64,000 nucleotides of DNA from Rubellimicrobium aerolatum (GTDB taxonomy: Bacteria; Pseudomonadota; Alphaproteobacteria; Rhodobacterales; Rhodobacteraceae), in NCBI RefSeq assembly GCF_017872975.1, contig NZ_JAGGJP010000003.1, positions 62,001 to 126,000 of the forward strand. Reading direction: 5' to 3'. This document shows, piece after piece, positions 1-7,989 of this stretch. A program made the translations under genes and the position numbers. The notes beneath the pieces are model-generated. The model was given only the letters and a program-made list of their open reading frames with translations. It made no database searches and was not told where the DNA came from. Each line of letters begins with the position of its first letter. The first letter of the stretch is position 1.

Positions 1-2
1 CG

Positions 3-431
3 GTGTTCGACCAGGCCTGGGCGACGGGCGTCCGGCCGTTCCTGGACGGCAGCCTGCCCCTGGAGCCAGCGTTCCTGACCGCGCTGCAACCCTTTCGCGT
101 CTTCATGGCGGGGCGGGTGGCGGCGGACACCTACGACGCGCTCGCCGCGCTGCGCCCCGCCTACGACCCGGCGACCGCGCCGGTCGATGCGCCGCTGTCC
201 GTCCTCGTCCCCTCGTTCCTCCTGAGCGAGATCACCCGCGCCTTCCAGATCGGGTTCCTGATCTACCTGCCGTTCCTGATCATCGACCTGGTCGTGGCGG
301 CGGTGCTGATGTCGATGGGCATGATGATGGTGCCGCCCGCGATCGTCGCCCTGCCCTTCAAGCTCGCCTTCTTCGTCGTCGCGAACGGTTGGACCCTGAT
401 CGCCGGCAGCCTGGTCCGCAGCTACGGCTAA
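3..431 (+). CDS. fliP: Flagellar export gate protein FliP, C-terminal part (cut by window edge)
   Basis: FliP is an inner-membrane component of the flagellar type III export gate. About 142 of the usual ~245 residues are visible. The family's C-terminal block is clear: LVPSFLLSEITRAFQIGFL near residues 68-86, then two hydrophobic segments with the PFLIIDLVV and LPFKLAFFVV patterns, ending at a TAA stop. The frame is open to the left edge, so the GTG at base 3 is only the first possible start in view; the true start lies outside. It converges with flgI and is followed by a short GGCCC/GGGCC hairpin. Confidence 0.93.
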   Translation: MFDQAWATGVRPFLDGSLPLEPAFLTALQPFRVFMAGRVAADTYDALAALRPAYDPATAPVDAPLSVLVPSFLLSEITRAFQIGFLIYLPFLIIDLVVAAVLMSMGMMMVPPAIVALPFKLAFFVVANGWTLIAGSLVRSYG

Positions 432-448
432 GGCCCGGACAGAGGGCC
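432..448 (+). terminator. Hairpin after fliP
   Basis: GGCCC (432-436) and GGGCC (444-448) can pair around a 7-nt loop directly behind the fliP stop codon. There is no strong T-tract, so it may stabilise the 3' end or act as a weak terminator. Confidence 0.4.
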
Positions 449-1648
449 GGGGTTCCTCTTGGAGCGGCCCGACGCAAGCTGTCCGGAACACGGGATCCAG
501 AGGGCGCCAGGGGACTCGGTCGCGTCGAGGCCGGGCGGGGCACCGCCGAATCCCTGGAGGCGCGTTGGACACCGCATCGCCTAGGACGGCCCCGGAACTG
601 CGGGACCCAGACGCCCTCGCGCGGGATGCCATCGATGCGGCCCACCCAGGGACGGTCCGGGTGGAGGGGCTCCGAGGCCAGGGACGGCGCGACGCGCGAG
701 GTCGGCGGGACACGCATCGACGCCTGGGTGACGGCCGACCGGCACGACGGCAGCACGCGGCGCGGCGCGCGGCGCGATCGACCGTGCCGGAGACATCTCG
801 GGCTCCCCGCCTTCCAAGGCCGGCGATGCCGCATCCGTTCCGTGCGGTCCCCCAGTCCGGCTCGGGGCGGAGATCGGCAAGGACGGGCCGGCGCGATGTG
901 GCGCTGGAGCCTTGGCGGCAACGCTTCCGTCCGCTGTCGATCCTCCAACAGCGGCCCGCCGATCTGCGCGAAGCCTCCAAGGCCCTCGGATCGCCCGCGC
1001 CTGCCGCAGCCAGATCGGACGAGCCTGTTGGGTGTCGTGAGCCTCGGCTCGGGCGGCTTGGGACCGCCCTCTGTCCCCCTCACGGAAGGATTCCGAAATG
1101 CGATGCACGACAGATCGAGGTCGCGCGACCGCTTCGTGGCTGGAGCCGGCTCCGGGCGATCCGCGCCTCACGCCGACAAGGGCGGTTCCGCTGGCCGGGG
1201 GGATGGGCAGGCTGCGGCTCGAACGTTGTTCCAGCAGCCTCGGGCCTCCCCCGACAGGGCACGGCGGCTCGCCCTCGTCCTGCCTCTCGATGACCGCCGC
1301 TTGCGCCCGTAGGATGTCGGGTGCAACCTCGCGCGGCCCTAGTCGGGCTGGTCCGTTTCGCCGCCTGCTTCCGCGTCGCCGTCCTGTCGCCGAACCGCCC
1401 GAGCGTCCCTCCAGTTCACCGGTCCGGGACCGTGGTCATGTGAGGCCAAGGCGGCTCCTTCGGCCCGCAGCCGATGAACGCGGCCCTCTGCCCTTCGCTC
1501 TCAGGCCGGACGTGGCGACAGGCGGCCACGCCGAGCAGGAACCCAGGCGCAGGCAGGGGCCTGCTGGACGCCGCCCGCCTCCAGGCTGGCCCTCGTCGGT
1601 GTCGCGGCGTCGGCCGCTCGCCCCGAGGTGGCCCGGGCGCCGGAGCCG
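449..1648. other. 1.2 kb region without a recognisable gene
   Basis: Several overlapping open frames run through this stretch on both strands. Their translations are R/P/G/S-rich, with no domain, membrane pattern or family motif, as expected from chance frames in ~70% GC DNA. No tRNA fold, long repeat or convincing ribosome binding site was seen. It sits between convergent fliP and flgI inside a flagellar locus, so it could be eroded coding sequence, but no remnant is recognisable. Confidence 0.5.
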
Positions 1649-1662
1649 GGCCCCGAAGGGCC
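1649..1662 (-). terminator. UUCG-capped hairpin downstream of flgI
   Basis: Read on the minus strand, GGCCC-TTCG-GGGCC follows the flgI stop after about 15 nt. A UUCG tetraloop closed by a GC stem is exceptionally stable. No U-run follows. It is plausible as the 3' end of the flgE-flgK-flgL-flgI transcript. Confidence 0.4.
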
Positions 1663-1677
1663 GGATCCCCCTCGCGA

Positions 1678-2778
1678 CTATCGCACCAGGAACTCGGCCT
1701 GAAGCGCGCCGGCGGCTTTGATGCTCTTCAGGATGTCGATCATGTCCAGGGGCGCGACCCCCAGGGCGTTCAGGCCGGCCACGACCTCGGAGAGCGAAAC
1801 GCCACCCCCCGTCTCGGCCAGCCGTCCCGGCTCCTGCGTGATCGAGGCCTCGCTGCGCGGGACGACCACGGTGTCGCCTGGCGTGAACGGGTTCGGCTGC
1901 ACGGCCAGCGGCGCCTCCTCGATCCGCAGGGTCAGGTTGCCCTGGCTGACGGCCACGCGGGACACGCGGACATCCTCGCCCATGACGATGGTGCCCGAGC
2001 GCTGGTCCACCACCACGCGGGCGCGGATCTCGGGCTCGACGAGGATGTTCTCGAGCCGCGCCAGCGCGTGGGCGGCCGAGGCCTCGCCCGTGGCGACGAT
2101 GTCCAGCGACACCGTGCCCGCGTCCTGCATGAGGGCGACCGCGCGGCCGAAGTCCTGGTTCACCGCGTTCTCGATCCGGGCCGCCGTGGTGAAGTCGGGG
2201 TTGCGGAGCGCGAGCCGCAGCGTGCCCAGCGTCGAGAAGTCGAAATCGACCTCCCGCTCCACGGTGGCGCCGGAGGGGATGGTGCCGGCCGTCGGCACGC
2301 CCTGGGTGACCGAGGCCGCCTCGCCCCGGGCCGAGATGCCGCCGGCGATGATCGTGCCCTGGGCGACCGCGTAGATCTCCCCGTCGGCGGCGTTGAGCGG
2401 CGTCATCACCAGCGTCCCGCCAAGGAGCGAATCGGCGTCGCCGATGGCCGAGACGGTCACGTCGATGCTGCTGCCGGCGCGCGCGAAGGGCGGGAGCTTG
2501 GCGGTGACGAGGACGGCGGCGACGTTGCGCGGGCGGAACTGCTCGCCCGTGATGTTGACCCCCAGCCGTTCGAGGATGTTGGCCATCATCTCCTCGGTGA
2601 AGGGGGAGTTGCGGAGGCCGTCGCCGGTGCCGTTCAGCCCGACCACGAGGCCGTAGCCCAGGAGGTCGTTCGACCGCATCCCGTCGAACTCGACGAGATC
2701 CTTGAGGCGGATGGGCATTGCCGGGGCGGCCCCGGCGAGGCCGCAGAGGAGGAGCGCGAGGAGGGTCCGGGCGATCAC
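1678..2778 (-). CDS. flgI: Flagellar P-ring protein FlgI
   Basis: Periplasmic ring protein that surrounds the flagellar rod in the peptidoglycan layer. 366 residues, normal for the family. It starts with a Sec signal peptide (hydrophobic residues 2-17, cleavage probably after AAPA), followed by the signature RLKDLVEFDGMRSNDLLGYG and GLVVGLNGTGD, and ends with DIIDILKS-like helices. The ATG at 2778 overlaps the flgL stop (ATGA, 2775-2778), so the two are translationally coupled. It is the last gene of the minus-strand flagellar run motB-flgE-flgK-flgL-flgI. Note that flgA and flgH, frequent neighbours, are not in view. Confidence 0.96.
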   Translation of the reverse strand: MIARTLLALLLCGLAGAAPAMPIRLKDLVEFDGMRSNDLLGYGLVVGLNGTGDGLRNSPFTEEMMANILERLGVNITGEQFRPRNVAAVLVTAKLPPFARAGSSIDVTVSAIGDADSLLGGTLVMTPLNAADGEIYAVAQGTIIAGGISARGEAASVTQGVPTAGTIPSGATVEREVDFDFSTLGTLRLALRNPDFTTAARIENAVNQDFGRAVALMQDAGTVSLDIVATGEASAAHALARLENILVEPEIRARVVVDQRSGTIVMGEDVRVSRVAVSQGNLTLRIEEAPLAVQPNPFTPGDTVVVPRSEASITQEPGRLAETGGGVSLSEVVAGLNALGVAPLDMIDILKSIKAAGALQAEFLVR

Positions 2779-3770
2779 CGCAGGTAGCTCATCAGGCTGA
2801 GGGAGGAGAGGCGCTGCGTCATCTCGTAATGGGTCTCGAGCTGGGTCTGGAGCGCCTCGACCTCGGAGGCGGTCCCGTAGGGATCGACCTCGGCCAGCTC
2901 GTTGCGCAGGATCTGCCAGGCCGAGGCCTTGGCGGCGTGGCGCGCGATGGCCTGATCGACGCGGGACTGGCCCAGGCCGATGCCGGCCCGCAGCTCGGTC
3001 AGCGGGGAGGACAGGGACAGGAGCGCGTCGCGCGATCCCTCGATCAGGGCGCCCGCCTCCTCGTCCGGCAGGTCGAGCGTGACGTCGGCGGCCAGGGCCC
3101 CCAGGGCGGCGGCCCTGAGCAGGCCCCGCAGGGTCGGATCGTCGGCGCGCACCCCGATCCGGACCCTGGTGTCCGCGTCGATGTCGCGGCGCGCGTCGGC
3201 GTCGCTGCCCTGGTAGGCCGCGCCGAAGCCGTCCCCGGTGCCGGCGAACCAGTCGTCGAGCCCGGCCTCGACCCCGGCCGCCGTGGTCACCCCGGCCATG
3301 GTCGCCAGGATGTCCGCCATCATCGCGTCGGCGCTGGCCAGGGCGGTGCCGCCCGTGGCCGTGCCGGCGAAGAGGCCGTCGTCGCCGAGCTGGGTGTTCA
3401 GGGCGGAGACGATGGTCGCGAAGGCCGAGCGGGCCGAGGCGGAGGCGGTGCCGAGATTGCCGCCGGCGGTGGCGGTGACGAGATCCGAGAAGAGGCCGGA
3501 GCGGGCCGTCTCCACCCGTTCGAGGGCCTCGTCCACGAGGCCGAGACGGGTGGCGGCCTCCTTGGCGGCGGAGCCGTAGGCCTTGGCCAGGGCCACGCGC
3601 CGGTCGAGGTCGGCCAGGGGCGCGGTGTCGCCCTTGCGATGGGCCACCATGTCGCTGGCCACGCCGGTGGACAGCTCCTGCGAGCGGGCCGCCAGGCGGG
3701 TGCGGATCTCCGTGTTCTGGCGCAGTCCGAGGAGGAGCTGCGCGCGATCGCCAAGTCCCGTGACGCTCAT
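2775..3770 (-). CDS. flgL: Flagellar hook-filament junction protein FlgL
   Basis: 331-residue flagellin-like protein. The N-terminal helix region (residues 1-80) has the LRQNTEIRTRLAARSQELSTG pattern in which flagellin/FlgL proteins pair coiled-coil helices. The C-terminus (SEVEALQTQLETHYEMTQRL) carries the matching helix. The middle is a variable Ala/Asp-rich domain. It lies directly after flgK (1 nt between stop and start), as in most flagellar operons, and the product should form the last ring between hook and filament. The family is divergent in alphaproteobacteria, so position and terminal helices carry the call. Confidence 0.88.
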   Translation of the reverse strand: MSVTGLGDRAQLLLGLRQNTEIRTRLAARSQELSTGVASDMVAHRKGDTAPLADLDRRVALAKAYGSAAKEAATRLGLVDEALERVETARSGLFSDLVTATAGGNLGTASASARSAFATIVSALNTQLGDDGLFAGTATGGTALASADAMMADILATMAGVTTAAGVEAGLDDWFAGTGDGFGAAYQGSDADARRDIDADTRVRIGVRADDPTLRGLLRAAALGALAADVTLDLPDEEAGALIEGSRDALLSLSSPLTELRAGIGLGQSRVDQAIARHAAKASAWQILRNELAEVDPYGTASEVEALQTQLETHYEMTQRLSSLSLMSYLR

Positions 3771-3771
3771 C

Positions 3772-5202
3772 TCAGATCTCCAGGATGGTCTGCATCATGT
3801 TGTCGAGGGCCGAGATGACCCGCGCGTTGGCGGCGTAGGCCTTCTCGATCTGGAGGAGCATCTGCGCCTCCTGGTCGCTGTCCACGCCGCCCGCGAGCTC
3901 GGAGGAGCGCAGGGTGGACCAGCGGGCGCTGGAATAGGTCTCCTTCTGCTCGGCCGAGAGCCGCCTCGCGCCGATGTCGGACACGAACTCGGCCGCGAGG
4001 GCGGCGGAGGAGCCCGGGCTGCCGCCGGAGGTCAGCGGCCGCGATTCGGCCAGGGCGTCGATCCAGCGGCCGATCTGGGTGGAATCGCCAGGATCGGCCG
4101 GGGTGGAGGCGCCCAGGCCGTCCCGCAGGAGGGTCGGGTCGCCGGCCGCCGCCGTGTTCACGGCGAGGCGGCGGGCGAGGCCCGAGGTGGTCGTGGCCGA
4201 GGCGGGGCCCTGCGCGTCGGTGAGGAGGCCCGCGTCGGACGCGCCCAGCGTGGGATCGGCGTCGGCGAAGCGGTCGAGGAGGTCGCGGGCGAGCAGGTCC
4301 AGCGTGTCGGCCACGGCGGGAAGCGTCTCGTCGCGCAGGACGAAGGCGGCGCCGAGCGAGCCGCCGGACAGGGCGCCCACGCCGTCGTCGCCGCCGACCG
4401 GCTTGCCGTTCAGGGTAAGGCCCTGGAGGTTGTCGGGATAGGCCATCGCGCCGGTGATGGTGGGCGAGGCGACGAAGCCGACCGTGGCCGCGCGGGAGCC
4501 GTCGAGGAGCGTGGCGCCCTGCGGCGTGATGAGGGCGATGGCGCCGCCCGTCCGCTCCATCTGGCGGATGGGGACCATGGTCGCCACCTTGTCGAGGAGG
4601 ACCCCCTGCTGGTCGAGCAGGCCCGCCGCATCGACGCCGATGGCCCTGGCCCGGACGATATCCACGTTGAGCTGCGCGAGGCCCTGGAGCGCGGCGTTCA
4701 GGTCGCCGACCTGGGTGGCGATGGAGGCATCCGCCTCCTCGCGCCGCTGCTGGACGGTCGCCGCGCCCTGGTTGAGGGTGGAGGCCATGGACCCGAGGCT
4801 GTCCATGACCTGCGACAGCCGCGTGTCGGAGGACGGGTCGGCCGAGGCCGAGACCAGGGCCTCCTCGACCGCCTGGATTCGGGCGGCGAGGCTGGTGCCG
4901 GCGTCGGTCGAGCCGAGGTCGTCCTCGAGGCCCCGCAGCGCCCCCGCGAGGGCGGCGTCGCCGGCGAGGGTGCCCTCGGCGCTGCGGCGTTCGGCCAGGA
5001 GGGCGGTGTTGACGTGGCGGGCGATGCCGTCCACGCGGACGCCCATGCCGCGCCCGCCCACCGACAGGGAGGACAGCTCCACCGAGCGGCGCGCATACCC
5101 TTCGGTGAGGGCGTTGGCGAGGTTGGACGCCACCACCTCGGACATCCGGGAGGCGGCCCCGAGGCCGGACAGGGCGTTGCCGAAGGCGGTGCTGAGGCTC
5201 AT
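3772..5202 (-). CDS. flgK: Flagellar hook-associated protein FlgK
   Basis: 476 residues. The N-terminus (residues 1-45) shows the rod/hook family block with SNLANALTEGYARRSVELSS, where the NxAN-x-TxGY pattern is diagnostic. The C-terminus (EAQMLLQIEKAYAANARVI, then DNMMQTILEI) is the matching axial helix. The protein joins hook and filament together with FlgL and is secreted through the flagellar export gate. It follows flgE by 24 nt and precedes flgL, giving the order flgE-flgK-flgL-flgI. Confidence 0.95.
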   Translation of the reverse strand: MSLSTAFGNALSGLGAASRMSEVVASNLANALTEGYARRSVELSSLSVGGRGMGVRVDGIARHVNTALLAERRSAEGTLAGDAALAGALRGLEDDLGSTDAGTSLAARIQAVEEALVSASADPSSDTRLSQVMDSLGSMASTLNQGAATVQQRREEADASIATQVGDLNAALQGLAQLNVDIVRARAIGVDAAGLLDQQGVLLDKVATMVPIRQMERTGGAIALITPQGATLLDGSRAATVGFVASPTITGAMAYPDNLQGLTLNGKPVGGDDGVGALSGGSLGAAFVLRDETLPAVADTLDLLARDLLDRFADADPTLGASDAGLLTDAQGPASATTTSGLARRLAVNTAAAGDPTLLRDGLGASTPADPGDSTQIGRWIDALAESRPLTSGGSPGSSAALAAEFVSDIGARRLSAEQKETYSSARWSTLRSSELAGGVDSDQEAQMLLQIEKAYAANARVISALDNMMQTILEI

Positions 5203-5226
5203 GGGACGGACCCCTTTCGGTCAGGT

Positions 5227-6543
5227 TCAGCGCTTGAGGTTGGTGGTTTCCTGGAGCATCTCGTCCACGGTCTGGATGATCTTGGCGTTCGAGGAATAGG
5301 CCCGCTGGGTGCGGATGAGCTGGGTCAGCTCCTCGGCGACATCGACGGACGATTCCTCGCGCGCGTAGCCCTGGATCTCCCCCGTGGGGCCGGAGCCCGC
5401 GTCCCAGAGGATGAAGGCGCCCGAGGCCTCGGACGGGGCGTAGGTCTGGCTGGAGAGCGCGGTCAGGCCGTTGGGGTTGGGCACGTCCACCACGGGGATC
5501 TGGAACAGGCGGCGGGTGTCGCCGTCGCCGTAGGTGGCGACGACGTAGCCGCTGGCGTCCACCTCCACCCCCGTCATGCTGGAAGCGGCGGCGCCGTCCT
5601 TGGTCGTGTTGCCGGGCGAGAAGTCGTCGGCGAACTGGGTGAAGCGCCCGGCCTCGCCCGGCTGGCCGACGTTGATCTCGATGGGGCCGCTGGCCGTGGT
5701 GACGGTGAGCGCGCCGGTGGCCGCGTCGTAGGCCCCGCCCACGGTGCCGACGCGGGCGACGGTCGCGATGCGGCCGTTGTTCACGCTCGTGTCGGTGAAG
5801 GTCATCGCGTAGGTGCCGACCACCGCGTCGCCCTGGGCGCTGTCGGTGACCGTCATGGTCCAGGCGTTGGAGCGCGCCGTGCCGGTGGCGGGCACCGTCG
5901 GCGTGAAGGTGAAGGCGAGCGTCTGCGCGCCGCCCAGGTTGTCGTAATAGGTGGCGGACATGGTTTTGGTGGCGCCGTCGGCCTCGGGCAGCGTCTCGTC
6001 GGCGGGCAGGTTGGCCGAGATCGACATCTCCGTGGTGGGGGAGCCCTGGATCTGGTTGGCCTGGATCCGCACGGGGACCAGGGAGGCCGAGGTCGTGCGG
6101 GGGAAGGCGGGCGTGACGCCATCGTCGGCCACCGGCACGCCGAGCAGGACATGGCCCGTGGCGGTCGTCAGGTAGCCGTTGGCGTCCGGCTTGAAGGAGC
6201 CGGTCGTCGTCATCAGGAAGGGCAGGTCCGTGCTGCCGGCCCGGACATCGGTGATGCTGGTCACGGGGAGCATCCCGCGCCCGGTGATCGCCAGGTCGGT
6301 CGAGTTGCTGGTCGTGGTCAGCGCCCCCTGCGCGGCGACGTTGCGGAGGGCGGTCGCCCGCACCCCGCCGGCGGTGTAGGAGGACCACTGGTTGCCGCCG
6401 ATCACCATGGCCGCGAAGTCGGTCGTCGCCCGCTTGTAGCCGGTGGTCGAGGAGTTGGCGATGTTGTCCGAGATGGTGGAGATGCTCATGGACTGGGCCG
6501 CGAGCCCGGCCACGCCGGCGTTCATGGAAGACGAGATCGACAT
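5227..6543 (-). CDS. flgE: Flagellar hook protein FlgE
   Basis: 438 residues. N-terminal axial signature MSISSSMNAGVAGLAAQS followed by ISDNIANSSTTGYKRATTDF (residues 23-42). Central FlgE domains (residues ~90-330) have the DLAITGRGMLPV and GSFKPDANGYL blocks. C-terminal helix: EELTQLIRTQRAYSSNAKI. The product polymerises into the extracellular hook. A CtrA-like box (6594-6608) lies about 50 bp upstream and overlaps the end of motB, suggesting that flgE heads its own transcript under cell-cycle control. Confidence 0.96.
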   Translation of the reverse strand: MSISSSMNAGVAGLAAQSMSISTISDNIANSSTTGYKRATTDFAAMVIGGNQWSSYTAGGVRATALRNVAAQGALTTTSNSTDLAITGRGMLPVTSITDVRAGSTDLPFLMTTTGSFKPDANGYLTTATGHVLLGVPVADDGVTPAFPRTTSASLVPVRIQANQIQGSPTTEMSISANLPADETLPEADGATKTMSATYYDNLGGAQTLAFTFTPTVPATGTARSNAWTMTVTDSAQGDAVVGTYAMTFTDTSVNNGRIATVARVGTVGGAYDAATGALTVTTASGPIEINVGQPGEAGRFTQFADDFSPGNTTKDGAAASSMTGVEVDASGYVVATYGDGDTRRLFQIPVVDVPNPNGLTALSSQTYAPSEASGAFILWDAGSGPTGEIQGYAREESSVDVAEELTQLIRTQRAYSSNAKIIQTVDEMLQETTNLKR

Positions 6544-6593
6544 GCGAGGGCCCTTGTGCAGCTTCGGTTCCCCCGAGTCGTATCATGTCGGCC

Positions 6594-6608
6594 CTAACAT
6601 CCCCTTAA
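6594..6608 (-). promoter_or_regulatory. CtrA-binding box upstream of flgE (one mismatch)
   Basis: On the minus strand the sequence reads TTAA-GGGGATG-TTAG, one base off the CtrA consensus TTAA-N7-TTAA. It lies 51 bp upstream of the flgE ATG and overlaps the TAA stop of motB. CtrA activates flagellar genes in Rhodobacteraceae, so site, spacing and target fit. Function is inferred. Confidence 0.6.
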
Positions 6609-7456
6609 CGCAGCCCGCCTTCGCGGCCCCGGCGCAGCAGCGTGATCTCCAGCCGGTCGTTGCGGGGGGCGGTGGGGTCGCCCACGGCGGGCGAGCGGTC
6701 GCCGTGGCCGGTGACGCGGGCGATCCGCTCGGCCGGGAGGCCGTGGTCGCCGAGCATCCGGCGCGTCCGGTCGGCGCGGGCGAGCGAGCTGTCCCAGGCC
6801 GGGCTGGGGGCCAGGAGCGCGGGCGCGGCGGGGACGTGCGCGGCCACCGCGACGGGGTTGGTGACGAGGCCCGCCATCCGGGCGACGGTGCCCACGATCT
6901 CGAAGGTGGCGGGGAGAGGCTCGTCGAAGGCGTCGAAGATGGGCGCGCCGGGGGTCGCGAAGATCTCGACCACGAGGCCCTCGTCGGTGAGGCGGGTCAC
7001 GACGTGCTGGAGCGCCTCCTCGGAGATGAAGCTCTCGCCGCCGCGGCCGAGGAGCGCGTCCTCGATCTTGACGAGGGCCGCCACCTCGGCGGCGCGGTCG
7101 GCGGCCTCGGATTCGGATTCGCCCTGGCCGGGGAAGCCGGCGGCGCCGACGAGGCCGGGGGCGGTCTTGCCCTCGGTCCGGGCGGCGTCGGAGGAGGTGG
7201 GCGAGTCGCCGCCGAACATCCCGTCGGAGCCGCCCGAGACCCGCGACAGCGGGATGTCGGGCGCGAAGTAGTCGGCGAGGCCCTTGCGCTGCTGTTCCGT
7301 CGTGGCGTTGAGCAGCCACATCAGCAGGAAGAAGGCCATCATCGCCGTCACGAAGTCGGCGTAGGCCACCTTCCAGGCGCCGCCGTGGTGGCCGTCGCCG
7401 CCGCCGGCCTTCTTGCGCTTGATGATGATCGGCGCGAGGCCGGCCCCCTTGCTCAT
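6605..7456 (-). CDS. motB: Flagellar stator protein MotB
   Basis: 283 residues. A basic N-terminus (IIIKRKK) precedes the single membrane helix; AYADFVTAMMAFFLLMWLLN near residues 31-50 includes the proton-conducting Asp of the YADF motif. The following NATTEQQRKGLADYFAP plug region is typical of MotB. The C-terminal half is a divergent OmpA-like peptidoglycan-binding domain ending in ARADRTRRML...GHGDRSP...NDRLEI. The product anchors the stator to the cell wall and partners MotA, which is not in this window. A degenerate CtrA-like site lies ~50 bp upstream. Confidence 0.93.
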   Translation of the reverse strand: MSKGAGLAPIIIKRKKAGGGDGHHGGAWKVAYADFVTAMMAFFLLMWLLNATTEQQRKGLADYFAPDIPLSRVSGGSDGMFGGDSPTSSDAARTEGKTAPGLVGAAGFPGQGESESEAADRAAEVAALVKIEDALLGRGGESFISEEALQHVVTRLTDEGLVVEIFATPGAPIFDAFDEPLPATFEIVGTVARMAGLVTNPVAVAAHVPAAPALLAPSPAWDSSLARADRTRRMLGDHGLPAERIARVTGHGDRSPAVGDPTAPRNDRLEITLLRRGREGGLR

Positions 7457-7503
7457 GGTAGATCACTCCCGTCTCACCCGCGACCGGGATAGGGGAAGAG
7501 TGG

Positions 7504-7518
7504 GCAAGGTTTTCTTAA
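7504..7518 (-). promoter_or_regulatory. Degenerate CtrA-like site upstream of motB
   Basis: On the minus strand the sequence is TTAA-GAAAACC-TTGC, two bases off TTAA-N7-TTAA. It is 48 bp upstream of the motB start, nearly the same distance as the better flgE box. Weak on its own; listed because of the parallel placement. Confidence 0.3.
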
Positions 7519-7590
7519 CGGATCGAATCCGCCCGAAACGTCGCGGGGATGCCGCAATGCGGCGCGGGTTCCGCCGCGGATGGGGCAGGG

Positions 7591-7989
7591 TCAGGGCGGC
7601 GTGCCGTGGGCGTGGTAGGACTTCTCCTCCACCAGCGCCGAGCCGGTGAGGCGGTTGATCGCGCGCTTGAGGGCGGCGCGGCGGTCGTTGGTGCGGTAGA
7701 CGGCCTGGGCGAGGCGGACGAAGGCGGGGCCGAAGTCGCCGGCTGCGTCGCGGGCGCGGATCGCATCCTCGATGTCCCAGAGCTGCTCGTTGATGGCGCG
7801 GAGGTCGGCTTCGAGCGCGGACAGGGCCGGGCTGGGGGGGATGGCGCGGGCGACGGCTTCGAGGGCGGCGAGTTCCTTGTGGATGTTGGCGAGCTTGGCG
7901 GGATCGGGGATGCGCGCGGCCTTGATGCGGAGGATCGCGATCTTGTCGAGGAGCTCTCCGGCGGAAACGGGGGCGAGGAGGTCGGTCAT
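7591..7989 (-). CDS. DUF6165-type small protein next to flagellar genes
   Basis: 132 residues, soluble, no signal peptide. It begins MTDLLAPVSAGELLDKIAIL and continues RIKAARIPDPAKLANIHKEL, with a helical Ala-rich middle containing INEQLWDIEDAIRARD and ending SYHAHGTPP. I recognise this as the DUF6165 family, whose biochemical role is unknown. The start overlaps the upstream TPR-glycosyltransferase stop by 4 nt (ATGA at 7986-7989), which implies stoichiometric co-translation. Given the partner and the neighbouring hook/stator genes, a role in glycosylation of a flagellar or surface component is an inference only. Confidence 0.75.
   Translation of the reverse strand: MTDLLAPVSAGELLDKIAILRIKAARIPDPAKLANIHKELAALEAVARAIPPSPALSALEADLRAINEQLWDIEDAIRARDAAGDFGPAFVRLAQAVYRTNDRRAALKRAINRLTGSALVEEKSYHAHGTPP

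Noticed and set aside
389-1312. 307-codon plus-strand frame after fliP
   Set aside because: No domain, no ribosome binding site, Arg/Gly/Ser-rich, overlapped by equally long frames on the other strand.
3583-6597. 1004-codon plus-strand frame opposite flgK and flgE
   Set aside because: Gly/Arg/His-rich shadow of two well-supported flagellar genes; no family motif.
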